32,548 bases of DNA from an uncultured Alphaproteobacteria bacterium. Lineage in GTDB: Bacteria; Pseudomonadota; Alphaproteobacteria; Rs-D84. The translations under genes were made by a program, and so were the position numbers. A model generated the notes under the pieces. The model did not search any database, was not told where the DNA came from, and saw only the letters and a list, made by a program, of their open reading frames with translations. Below, one piece after another: positions 7,637 through 15,547 of the stretch. Every line of letters starts with the position of its first letter. Within the stretch, counting starts at the first letter, position 1. The stretch is taken from positions 1-32,548 of the forward strand of contig CAKQSE010000012.1 in assembly GCA_934272785.1 (NCBI GenBank), in the 5' to 3' direction.

Positions 7637-8941
7637 TTACAAATTCAACTGGCTATATTTCGCGGTGACGCGCGACTGGATTTCATGCAGTGCGTTCAGG
7701 TAATCTGAAACCGTTGCATTTTTATTCGTCGCGATTGGCGCAAACAGTTGGTATGAAACCGTGCTGCCCCGTGTATCACGCGCGGCATAGCCCGCCATAT
7801 CGTTCAGATTTTTCAGTATTGCGTCCATAAAATGCGCCGTGCCGCCACTGGCGTTCCAATAGTAATCGGAATTTACAGAATCCTGGATACGTTTGCTGAC
7901 CACCAGGCGTGGCGTGATTGACCCGGCAAAGCCGACCGTTACATATATCGCATTGATGTGACCGCCCGTCATATCAACAGAATCATTTACGTGCAAGATG
8001 GCGGCCTTGCCGCTGTCGCTGATGGACAGGCCCGACAACGTTAAATTCGTCACCCACAGGTCATCAACCGAAAACGATGAAAACTTGCCCACGTCGGACA
8101 ATTTCAATCCGCCAGAAATCCGCATTGACCGCGCATCAGATGACATCGTGCCCGTGACCGTTGCATTTTTTACGTCAAACGTCCCGTCAATTGTTGGTCG
8201 CGTTTGAAATACCAGATTGGTCGTAACCGCGCGCCCGATGGCCAGTCCTGAATCCATTGTCGCATTTGTCGCATCAAAGAACGTTGCGTTTTTGATATCG
8301 TGACTGCCCAGGTTTAATCCCGCCATCATCGTTGCGTCGCGCGCGTCATTTGATGGTACGCGCCATAAATAGAGTGCGTTATCACGATTGACAGGCGTTG
8401 TTGCGACAATACCGTCTGATGCCGTAATCCCCAGGTCGATATTATCCGCACGGAACGAATTAAATGCACCGTATGTGCGTGCGTTATCAACAAATCCAAT
8501 CTGGCCCGCACCGGTTGACACAATTTCGCGCGTGCGCATTGGGGTCATATCGGCGTCAGACATAACAATTACACCCTGTAACGTTGATTTACCGCCACTT
8601 TGCGCGGTCTTTAAAATGCGCAATTGATATTGACGTTTTGTATCGGCCAGATTTGCATTCAAACCAAAGTCATATAAATCAGACAATTCGACGCGCGTGA
8701 TATTCTTGCCCACAGGACGTAATAAATCCTCGCGATTGGCGACGATGTAACGTTCCAGTGCCGTCTGTATATTTTCCATTTCGTGCGCAATGACGATATT
8801 TTCGGCGCGCGCCGTCGCGCGGGCCTGGTATCGGAACAAGAACGGAATTATCATCGCGGCCAGCGCAACCGTCAGTAATAATTCCATCAGCATACCACCA
8901 CGCTGGGGCGCAATCAAAAAAATACGTTTTGATTTCATCAT
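7637..8941 (-). CDS. large prepilin-like protein (third of three)
   Basis: 434 residues from the ATG at 8941, which overlaps the upstream TGA (ATGA). A basic leader (MMKSKRIFLIAPQRG) precedes GMLMELLLTVALAAMIIPFL, a class III (type IV pilin / type II secretion) signal with Gly at -1 and Glu at +5. After a helical spine, the ectodomain contains AGLNLGSHDIKNA and then many short beta-rich, Gly/Ser/Asn/Asp-rich repeats suggestive of a beta-solenoid or fibre. The end (YLNALHEIQSRVTAKYSQ) is helical. At more than 400 residues it is far longer than a major pilin (about 150). Probable role: minor pilin, tip or adhesin component, processed by a prepilin peptidase not in this window. Confidence 0.8.
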   Translation of the reverse strand: MMKSKRIFLIAPQRGGMLMELLLTVALAAMIIPFLFRYQARATARAENIVIAHEMENIQTALERYIVANREDLLRPVGKNITRVELSDLYDFGLNANLADTKRQYQLRILKTAQSGGKSTLQGVIVMSDADMTPMRTREIVSTGAGQIGFVDNARTYGAFNSFRADNIDLGITASDGIVATTPVNRDNALYLWRVPSNDARDATMMAGLNLGSHDIKNATFFDATNATMDSGLAIGRAVTTNLVFQTRPTIDGTFDVKNATVTGTMSSDARSMRISGGLKLSDVGKFSSFSVDDLWVTNLTLSGLSISDSGKAAILHVNDSVDMTGGHINAIYVTVGFAGSITPRLVVSKRIQDSVNSDYYWNASGGTAHFMDAILKNLNDMAGYAARDTRGSTVSYQLFAPIATNKNATVSDYLNALHEIQSRVTAKYSQLNL

Positions 8942-10137
8942 GGTTGCATATCCTTTGGCATGGCCGATTTCCACCCAGATTGCATCAGTGCACCAAATGC
9001 ACTGCGCACCGGGGCGGCAGGAATTGTTGCACGTTCAAATGTCAATGTGCTGAACTGGGGCGGGACCGTTGATGGAAATGTCCAATTCCCGATTTTCAGT
9101 GGCGCGTTCGTTGACATCAGCAATTCGCCCGACACCGTTAAACCAAAATTTTCAAAAAACGTCATTTCTGTGGCGGATACGTATGGGGTCCGGACAGTAT
9201 TTGCAGATATTCCGGCAAAACCACTGACCGTGCGGGTTGAATCTGATTTCAGAACAAAATCCTTGGCCACATTGACCGAGCCTGTAACCGACGCGCGATC
9301 GGTCACAATACGGCCACGCGTTGTATAGGATGTGCCGTTCATATTGTCGGCCGTGATATTACGAAATCCGGTAACGTCGCCCGTGACCCGCATTGCACCA
9401 ATATTTACATCGGCCGCATCCATGTTTGACCCCATTGGGAAATATATCGTGTTGGCGGATATTTCCTGGGCATCGGCAAATATTGCCGCCGCATTTTTTA
9501 TCCGCGCAGATTTTGCAATCGCCGCACCAATGTTAAATATCCCATTTGTGCCCATATTCAAATCACGCCGCATAACATTCAGGTCTTCGTCATCTGATGA
9601 TGTCCGGTGCAGATATTTTGACGTATCAATTCCGGCAACATCACGCGTCACCCGATAAATCAATTGCCCGGTGTGAAAGTCCGGTGCCGAAACCGCCCAC
9701 GACGTGCCATACGCCACACCATCATCAGACACAACCGCCGCATCCATACCAATGTGGTGCGCGATGCGCGTTGTGCGCAGCATATCCAAATCTGTATCAA
9801 ATGCCAAATAGACATCGGTAACCGTTGCACCATTTACCGCGTATTTATCAATAAATCCCGCCGATGCCGATTTTGATATTTCGGCCAATTCATCATCGGC
9901 CAATTTGATTTGTGCAACGTCCGGCCATTTGTCCTGGTTCGTGCGAACGTAATTCAGCACGTCCCCGCGCAGTGCGATGATATCACGCGCGGCGGCCATA
10001 TCGCGAACATTGTCGGTGGCGTCACTGATTTGCATATACAGAAACGGCGTTACAATCGCAACAATCGCCATGGCCAATATAACCTCGGTCATGCTGGTGC
10101 CACGCGCGGTGTCAGAAAAAATCTTAGTCCCGGTCAC
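8938..10137 (-). CDS. large prepilin-like protein (second of three)
   Basis: About 399 residues. GTG at 10137 is chosen because GGGGG lies 5-6 nt upstream; an alternative GTG at 10149 has no ribosome binding site. Leader MTGTKIFSDTARG, then TSMTEVILAMAIVAIVTPFL with Glu at +5. The ectodomain has RRDLNMGTNGIFNIGAA followed by beta-rich repeats (SVTGSVNVAKDFVLKS). The architecture matches the genes on either side, so the three are paralogues or assembly partners. It overlaps the preceding gene by 14 nt (26 nt if the earlier start is used) and the next by 4 nt. Minor pilin or pseudopilin by inference; the assembly system is elsewhere. Confidence 0.78.
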   Translation of the reverse strand: MTGTKIFSDTARGTSMTEVILAMAIVAIVTPFLYMQISDATDNVRDMAAARDIIALRGDVLNYVRTNQDKWPDVAQIKLADDELAEISKSASAGFIDKYAVNGATVTDVYLAFDTDLDMLRTTRIAHHIGMDAAVVSDDGVAYGTSWAVSAPDFHTGQLIYRVTRDVAGIDTSKYLHRTSSDDEDLNVMRRDLNMGTNGIFNIGAAIAKSARIKNAAAIFADAQEISANTIYFPMGSNMDAADVNIGAMRVTGDVTGFRNITADNMNGTSYTTRGRIVTDRASVTGSVNVAKDFVLKSDSTRTVSGFAGISANTVRTPYVSATEMTFFENFGLTVSGELLMSTNAPLKIGNWTFPSTVPPQFSTLTFERATIPAAPVRSAFGALMQSGWKSAMPKDMQP

Positions 10138-11497
10138 AATTGCCCCCACCGTTTAATAAACATTGTTTGATATCAATACGCCGTTCCAGACGTTGCCAAA
10201 AATAATACTGGCATATAATATACTGGGCCAACGATTTTTGATTATAAACACCGTCCAGTCGGTCAACGATATTCTTGCACGCAACCATATCGCCGTCATC
10301 TGCACTGGGGTTACTGATAATATCAATTGTGCCGTTATCAATTCCCGAAATTAAAACGTCGGGTAATATTGATGTCCCGGCCGGGCGAATATCCAGCACG
10401 ACATCACCTGTTTCGCCACTGGATAACGCGTCAGACGTCTGGTCCCGCATTGTTATATTTGACGCCGAAATTGTTTCAACGTTGATACCACTGTTCGCAG
10501 AATATTCCAATGAATCAGAATTGATATAAACGTCCTGGCCACGGGACGCGTTCAAGAACGAATTTATTTCCAAACGTTCCACCGAAAAATTTATCCTGCT
10601 GGTGACAACATTGCCACGAATATTCCAATTTGCCGGACCGGTAAATCCGGTGCGTCCCGCCGTCATCGCAAAATCATATGCCGCCCCGGACGTCGCCGTG
10701 AAATTGCCCGCATCACCAAATGCAGAAATTGTTTTTGTATCCAATGACGCCAGGTTTAATTCACCCTTGGTCACCGACAGGGCGGACGCGCCATCGCTGC
10801 TCTGGAATATGGCGCGGTCGGCCGTAATTTCCTTGATTGTGTTTTTTACCTTGCGTCCGCTTTCCACACCGAACAGGGTCAGTGATGTAAATTCACCCGT
10901 TTCAAATTCGCCCGTCTGCATATGCACATCGGACGCATTGTTCAAATTATGACCGCCCATATTCAGGTCTGATAAAAACGCACCCGAATCCAAATCTGTA
11001 TCATTACGACGAACAACATCCGAATACGCATCGTCCAGCGCAATTCCAACCAGCAATGTGCCATCGGCACTGCCCGCATAGAAACCAATTCGGCGAACCA
11101 TTTCCGCCATTTGCACATCGGATAAATCGCCACCTGTCATACGCAGATACGCCGACACAGATTCCGCATCACGATTTATGACCAGGGCAATATCCTGGCC
11201 CAATGCGGTGCGCGGAACAAACCCCAGCGGCAAACCATATGATTCCAAAGTATCGGCAAATTTATCACCTGATATAACCGTTTCGTTATATGGTAATTGT
11301 GCGGCATTTTCGCGGATATAAATTCGGGCAGCGGTCGCGGCGGTATCAATTTGTCGCGTTGCAGAATACATCTGGGTTGACATGTCACGTGCCACCATAC
11401 GGCGCACAAAAAACGGCATAAACGCGAACACGCACGTCAACGCCAATAATGCCTGTAACAGAAAATTTCCACTTTGATTTCGTGGCACGATTTTCAT
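10124..11497 (-). CDS. large prepilin-like protein with Gln at +5 (first of three)
   Basis: 457 residues. ATG at 11497 follows a perfect AGGAGG. Leader MKIVPRNQSG precedes NFLLQALLALTCVFAFMPFF: cleavage after Gly places Gln, not the conserved Glu, at +5. Loss of Glu5 is characteristic of the tip pseudopilin GspK in type II secretion, which is also the largest pseudopilin. The ectodomain carries LSDLNMGGHNLNNASDV and beta-rich repeats, and ends in a Cys-containing region (VACKNIVDRLDG...YIICQYYF). First gene of the operon. A GspK-like tip role is inference, since sequence similarity to GspK was not established. Confidence 0.78.
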   Translation of the reverse strand: MKIVPRNQSGNFLLQALLALTCVFAFMPFFVRRMVARDMSTQMYSATRQIDTAATAARIYIRENAAQLPYNETVISGDKFADTLESYGLPLGFVPRTALGQDIALVINRDAESVSAYLRMTGGDLSDVQMAEMVRRIGFYAGSADGTLLVGIALDDAYSDVVRRNDTDLDSGAFLSDLNMGGHNLNNASDVHMQTGEFETGEFTSLTLFGVESGRKVKNTIKEITADRAIFQSSDGASALSVTKGELNLASLDTKTISAFGDAGNFTATSGAAYDFAMTAGRTGFTGPANWNIRGNVVTSRINFSVERLEINSFLNASRGQDVYINSDSLEYSANSGINVETISASNITMRDQTSDALSSGETGDVVLDIRPAGTSILPDVLISGIDNGTIDIISNPSADDGDMVACKNIVDRLDGVYNQKSLAQYIICQYYFWQRLERRIDIKQCLLNGGGNCDRD

Positions 11498-11517
11498 GCC
11501 CCCTCCTACACCGTGTC

Positions 11518-11546
11518 AGGATAGCAATTGAAAAAAAATATTGCAA
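11518..11546 (-). promoter_or_regulatory. promoter of the prepilin operon
   Basis: On the minus strand TTGCAA (11541-11546), 17 nt, TATCCT (11518-11523). It is followed by AGGAGG and the ATG of the first prepilin gene, giving a short ordinary leader. Confidence 0.6.
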
Positions 11547-11646
11547 TCAGTTTTAAGATGCTTTAATATCAAAAACGTTTGAGAAGTGGCAACAGTCACA
11601 TGCGCGCTGTTGTCTGAATTTATTTCCTGAAACACAAGTAATAAAA

Positions 11647-11943
11647 ATGCAAAACAAAAAAAACCAGTCATCTGTTGGAATGATGATTCAACGTTGCCAC
11701 AAGTGGCGTCAAAAAAGAAAGCAATACCTGGACCAGGCACGCCAGACATCTGACGAAATCGAACGCGAACGTTTGTTACAGGCCGCCGAACACTATGGTC
11801 GTATTGTTGCCGCCGAACAGGGCAAGATTGATTCAACCCGCACACCGGCCGAAAAAGCCGCCGCGATTGATCCCGTGACAGATGATGCCACGTCCACCGA
11901 GGACGAGGATATGGCACTGCCTGATTTTATCCAACAAATTTAG
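11647..11943 (+). CDS. DUF4167-like small protein
   Basis: 98 residues, basic N terminus and acidic C terminus. The segment KRKQYLDQARQTSDEIERER followed by LLQAAEHYGRIVAAE resembles the alphaproteobacterial DUF4167 core (a helix then AEHYxRI). The usual N-terminal RG-rich region is reduced. The family's role is unknown; RNA or ribosome association has been guessed elsewhere from the basic region, but nothing here proves it. It lies divergently from the prepilin operon and 59 nt before dnaX, which has its own promoter. The ribosome binding site before the ATG is poor, so expression level is uncertain. Confidence 0.6.
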   Translation: MQNKKNQSSVGMMIQRCHKWRQKRKQYLDQARQTSDEIERERLLQAAEHYGRIVAAEQGKIDSTRTPAEKAAAIDPVTDDATSTEDEDMALPDFIQQI

Positions 11944-11953
11944 TGTTTTATTG

Positions 11954-11981
11954 TTGAAATTTACCCCTGTTTTGCTATCCT
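11954..11981 (+). promoter_or_regulatory. dnaX promoter
   Basis: TTGAAA (11954-11959), 16 nt, TATCCT (11976-11981), followed by a leader with AAGGAAG about 7 nt before the dnaX ATG. Confidence 0.55.
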
Positions 11982-12002
11982 GCGAACAAAAGGAAGTTTG
12001 GC

Positions 12003-13535
12003 ATGGACAGCAATTACACAGTATTGGCGCGTAAATACCGCAGCCAGGATTTTCAATCACTGATTGGCCAGGATGTATTAGTAAAAACATTGACAACGGC
12101 GATAAACACCGGGCGCATTGCGCACGCGTATGTTTTCACCGGAATTCGCGGGACCGGCAAAACCAGCACCGCACGCATTTTGGCCAAGGCACTGAATTGC
12201 CTGTCGTCCGATGGGCCGACCGCCACACCATGTGGCGTGTGCGAAAACTGTCGCGCGATTGCCGCCGGACAACACATTGACGTTATGGAAATCGACGCCG
12301 CATCACACACAGGCGTTGATAACATACGCGACATTTTGGACGCCGCGCAATATCGCCCAACAAATGGCCGATACAAGGTTTATATTATCGACGAAGTCCA
12401 CATGTTGTCACCGGCGGCGTTTAACGCATTGCTGAAAACACTGGAAGAACCACCGGCACACGTAATCTTTATTTTGGCAACAACCGAAATCAGAAAAATT
12501 CCGGTCACTATTTTATCACGCTGCCAACGTTTTGACCTGGTCCGCGTGCCGGTTGAAACACTGAAAAAACATTTTGCATGGATTGCGTCCCAGGAAAAGA
12601 TTGAATTATCCGACGCGGCAAATGAATTACTGGCGCGCGCGGCCGATGGTTCGGTGCGCGATGGCCTGTCCCTGATGGACCAGGCGATTGCCCAAACCGG
12701 CGGTCACGTGGACGAGGCGGCGGTCCTGGCCATGTTAAAGCGCACAGATCGCGGCGCAGTTGTTGATTTTATGAATACATTGCTGTCTGGCGATACGGCG
12801 GCGGCCCTGGACAAGGTTGACCAGATTTACACCAACGGTGCCGATTTATCAATGTTACTGACCGATATGATGGAATGGACGCATTGGGCAACACGTATGC
12901 ACCCCGCCCTGCACGCGGGTGACGTCACAACATCGCCATACACCGCGGACCAGCGTGAACAAATCCGCGAAATAAACAGTCGGATTTCATTGAACACACT
13001 GTCCCGCATATGGCAGGTTATGGTCGCCGCTGTCCCAGAAATGCAGGCCGCAGGCAACCCCAAACAATGCTTTGACATGTTGGTTGTGCGTTTAATGCAC
13101 ATTGCCGATATGCCGCAAATATCCGAATTATTAAAACGGCAATCAACCGCAACACCGGCGGTGGCCGCACCAAAACCCGCGGTCGAACAAAAGCCAAAAT
13201 TTATCACAATCACATCGCCTGATGAATTGGCCACCGCATTACAACAGGCCAAGGAAATATTGTTGTATTCTTATTACAACAGCAATATTGAAATCGTTGA
13301 TTTTTCGGACGGCAATATAAAATATTTTGACCGCGGCAGCGATACGGGCTTTGCGGGTCGCCTGGCCGTGTGGTTACAGGATAAAACCGGTCACGCATGG
13401 ACATTGTCGCGCCAGGAACAATCCCAGCATAACCAGACCGCCGCCGAACAAAAACAGGCCGCATTGGAATCCGACCCATTGGTCGCCAGCGCAATGGATT
13501 TATTCGAAGGCGCGGAAATCGTCGGCACAAAATAA
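12003..13535 (+). CDS. dnaX: DNA polymerase III subunit gamma/tau
   Basis: Clamp-loader ATPase that loads the beta clamp during replication. 510 residues, shorter than many tau proteins. Walker A GIRGTGKTS (about 47-55), a zinc module with CGVCENC (about 77-83), Walker B IIDEVHMLS, and ILSRCQRFD with the sensor/Arg-finger region are all present. The region after about 370 diverges, with a Pro/Ala linker and a weakly conserved C-terminal domain. The usual ybaB-recR partners do not follow; instead a prepilin-like gene begins 12 nt after the stop. I saw no obvious slippery heptamer that would produce a separate gamma form. Confidence 0.97.
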   Translation: MDSNYTVLARKYRSQDFQSLIGQDVLVKTLTTAINTGRIAHAYVFTGIRGTGKTSTARILAKALNCLSSDGPTATPCGVCENCRAIAAGQHIDVMEIDAASHTGVDNIRDILDAAQYRPTNGRYKVYIIDEVHMLSPAAFNALLKTLEEPPAHVIFILATTEIRKIPVTILSRCQRFDLVRVPVETLKKHFAWIASQEKIELSDAANELLARAADGSVRDGLSLMDQAIAQTGGHVDEAAVLAMLKRTDRGAVVDFMNTLLSGDTAAALDKVDQIYTNGADLSMLLTDMMEWTHWATRMHPALHAGDVTTSPYTADQREQIREINSRISLNTLSRIWQVMVAAVPEMQAAGNPKQCFDMLVVRLMHIADMPQISELLKRQSTATPAVAAPKPAVEQKPKFITITSPDELATALQQAKEILLYSYYNSNIEIVDFSDGNIKYFDRGSDTGFAGRLAVWLQDKTGHAWTLSRQEQSQHNQTAAEQKQAALESDPLVASAMDLFEGAEIVGTK

Positions 13536-13547
13536 AAGGGAATTCAT

Positions 13548-14006
13548 ATGAAATACGAATCTGGACGTTCATTGATAGAGGTTATTGGAGTCCTGGCGAT
13601 TGCCGGAATTATGACCGCGGCCGCATTGGGGACATACAAAATGGTGCGCAACAACCAGGCGCGTCATATCGCAAATTCCACACTGTCTGACATTGCGAAA
13701 AACACAAAACTGTTGTTGGAAATGCGTGGCGATTACACGGGCGTGTCGGTTGACTATTTGGTAAAGTCCGGTGCAATCAATACGACCACGGCACCGATTG
13801 GCGGCGATGATTGGTCGGTTACCGCGTCCGCAGATGGAAAATCGTTTTCAATCAATCTGGTGGAATTGACACGTGGTGAATGCGAATATTTTGTAACGGC
13901 AACGCCGGCGTGGGCGACATCTATGTTGGTCAACGGATATGAATCAGACCCAGACACACGTTGTCTGTCGTCGTCGGCAAACCAGATTTCGTTTATTGTT
14001 GAATAA
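13548..14006 (+). CDS. prepilin-like protein (ordinary size)
   Basis: 152 residues. Leader MKYESG, then RSLIEVIGVLAIAGIMTAAA with Glu at +5: a canonical prepilin peptidase site and N-terminal spine. A second half follows with two Cys (GECEYF and DTRCLSS) that could form the C-terminal disulfide loop of type IV pilins. The size fits a major pilin or a GspG/GspH-like pseudopilin, unlike the three very long ones on the opposite strand 2 kb away. AGGGA precedes the ATG. It sits in an apparent operon with dnaX and the OmpA-domain lipoprotein, directly adjoining the latter (TAA then ATG). Confidence 0.85.
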   Translation: MKYESGRSLIEVIGVLAIAGIMTAAALGTYKMVRNNQARHIANSTLSDIAKNTKLLLEMRGDYTGVSVDYLVKSGAINTTTAPIGGDDWSVTASADGKSFSINLVELTRGECEYFVTATPAWATSMLVNGYESDPDTRCLSSSANQISFIVE

Positions 14007-14684
14007 ATGCGATATGCGTTAAAAATCTTTGGCACAATATCAACAATCGCGCTGTGTGCGTGCATGGCGTATCACAGTCCCGACCGCAGCACGTGGGGCA
14101 CATACCTGCGCGGGGCCAGTTTTTCTGATATGACCGAACCCGCACGCGTTGCAAAACGCCCCGTGTATATGGGCGCAGGTGGCAAATTGATTTTGTCTGA
14201 AAACGTGCCGGCCGCAATGGAATACGGTGACAAGAACGCCAGTGATAACGCAATTGTTTTGCAATATATGGCAAACCTGGAATTTGCAATGTATGATGCG
14301 CTGCGCAAACCCGGCATTTCGGTCCAGCGCGCGGGCACCGATGTCGTTGTTATACTGGTGCGTGATGCAATTATGGAATTAAATGCGCCTGACATTTCGG
14401 CAACGGGTGATGACACACTGGGCACCATTGCAAAAATACTGAACAAATACGACGCAACATTTATTGAAATTGCAGGATATACCGACGCAATGAACGCAAC
14501 CCAGGCGCGCGCCCTGTCCATGGATATGGCAGAACGCGTTGGCGTATATTTGGCACAACATAAAGTGAACACTGCGCGCATGTTTATTGTTGCGCGCGGT
14601 GCGTCGCGGCCAATCGCCGCCCAAGATGACGTTGGTCGTCTGACCAATCGCCGGGTTGAAATTCGTATCGCCCCAGCACGATAA
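14007..14684 (+). CDS. OmpA-domain lipoprotein
   Basis: 225 residues. The N terminus has a lipobox-like LCAC (lipidated Cys about 19). The C-terminal half is an OmpA/Pal-type peptidoglycan-binding domain: IEIAGYTDAMNATQARALSM is the conserved G-x-T-D block, and GRLTNRRVEIRI matches the NRRVE motif. It probably anchors the outer membrane to peptidoglycan. The ATG directly abuts the stop codon of the pilin gene, so the two are translated together; this hints that the lipoprotein serves the pilus apparatus, but that is inference. The arrangement resembles the YiaD-like family. Confidence 0.85.
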   Translation: MRYALKIFGTISTIALCACMAYHSPDRSTWGTYLRGASFSDMTEPARVAKRPVYMGAGGKLILSENVPAAMEYGDKNASDNAIVLQYMANLEFAMYDALRKPGISVQRAGTDVVVILVRDAIMELNAPDISATGDDTLGTIAKILNKYDATFIEIAGYTDAMNATQARALSMDMAERVGVYLAQHKVNTARMFIVARGASRPIAAQDDVGRLTNRRVEIRIAPAR

Positions 14685-14692
14685 CTTTCCCT

Positions 14693-14720
14693 TTTCATTT
14701 AAAAAAAATGTTGTTATACT
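14693..14720 (+). promoter_or_regulatory. promoter of the skp-like gene
   Basis: TATACT at 14715-14720 with a poor -35 (TTCATT, 14693-14698, 16-nt spacer). Supported by the 60-nt gap between genes and by the absence of an upstream ribosome binding site other than AAAGGA at the start codon. Confidence 0.4.
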
Positions 14721-14753
14721 GCGACCATAATCAAAAAACAAAGGATGGAAATT

Positions 14754-15419
14754 ATGGCAAATAGCACAAAAACACCTGTCAATCCGGCACAAAAGAAATA
14801 CGTTCGCACCGGCATTATCGCCGCGGCGGTTATTGCGGTTGCCGCCCTGGGAATCTGGGGTATCAGCGCGATTCGCGGTGGGGTCAGCACTGAACAAGCA
14901 TTGGCCGCGGTTTCAACCGATGCCGCCAGTGGCGCGGACCTGCGCATTGCGGTTATCCGTATGGACGCAATTCAGACAAATGCCGACGCGTTGAAATCAT
15001 TGCGCAAACAGAAAGAATCATATGAATCCAAACTGCGTGATGAATTGACCAAGGAACAAAAAACATTGGAAAAAGAAAAGGCAGAGATTGAAAAGTCCCA
15101 GGACGTTCTGTCGCGTGATGCACTGCAGCGTCGTGTTGTTGACTATCAAAACCGCGTAACAAAATTACAGCGTGACCTGTCTGAACGTGCCCAGAGCATT
15201 GAAGAATCGTTCCAGCGCGCGCTGGCCGATATCCAGACAAAACACCTGGACCCGATTATCGAAGGCGTAATTGCGAAAAAGAATCTGTCATTGGTAATCG
15301 ATGGCCGTTTTGCACGCACGGGCAACAATGTTGAAAACCTGGATATCACGGACGAGGTTGTCGCCGCCCTGAACAAAAAAGTATCCAGCGTCAAAATGGA
15401 AAAGCCAAAGGGTTTCTAA
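14754..15419 (+). CDS. Skp/OmpH-like periplasmic chaperone, membrane-anchored
   Basis: 221 residues from the ATG at 14754, which lies 8 nt after AAAGGA; the ATG at 14745 lies inside that site. Skp holds unfolded outer-membrane proteins in the periplasm. RIAVIRMDAIQTNADALKS (about 64-82) starts the OmpH domain, followed by a long charged coiled coil (EQKTLEKEKAEIEKSQ) and the C-terminal ITDEVVAALNK. Odd point: instead of a cleavable signal there is a polar 20-residue N terminus and a hydrophobic segment (TGIIAAAVIAVAALGIWGIS) without an obvious cleavage site, so it may stay anchored. It precedes lpxD and fabZ as in the common bamA-skp-lpxD-fabZ order, but bamA is absent and a terminator separates it from lpxD. 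Confidence 0.82.
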   Translation: MANSTKTPVNPAQKKYVRTGIIAAAVIAVAALGIWGISAIRGGVSTEQALAAVSTDAASGADLRIAVIRMDAIQTNADALKSLRKQKESYESKLRDELTKEQKTLEKEKAEIEKSQDVLSRDALQRRVVDYQNRVTKLQRDLSERAQSIEESFQRALADIQTKHLDPIIEGVIAKKNLSLVIDGRFARTGNNVENLDITDEVVAALNKKVSSVKMEKPKGF

Positions 15420-15436
15420 ATCAAACCCACAAATTC

Positions 15437-15460
15437 AAACGGGGCATTGCCCCGTTTTTT
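15437..15460 (+). terminator. intrinsic terminator after skp-like gene
   Basis: AAACGGGGC/GCCCCGTTT stem with loop ATT (about 15438-15457) and a T-run. Confidence 0.88.
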
Positions 15461-15513
15461 ATTTGCAGCACGCGCGACCAGGAATAACTTCCTGAACTTT
15501 TACCATTTAAAGA

Positions 15514-15541
15514 TTGCACTTTGTTGTTTTTTGCGTATAAT
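15514..15541 (+). promoter_or_regulatory. lpxD promoter, probably leaderless
   Basis: TTGCAC (15514-15519), 16 nt, consensus TATAAT (15536-15541), then only 6 nt to the ATG at 15548. Transcription would start at the start codon itself; there is no room for a Shine-Dalgarno sequence. Confidence 0.75.
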
Positions 15542-15547
15542 CGCGGT

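Noticed and set aside
12003..13535. Programmed frameshift in dnaX
   Set aside because: I found no A-AAA-AAG-type slippery sequence with a following stem at the expected position.
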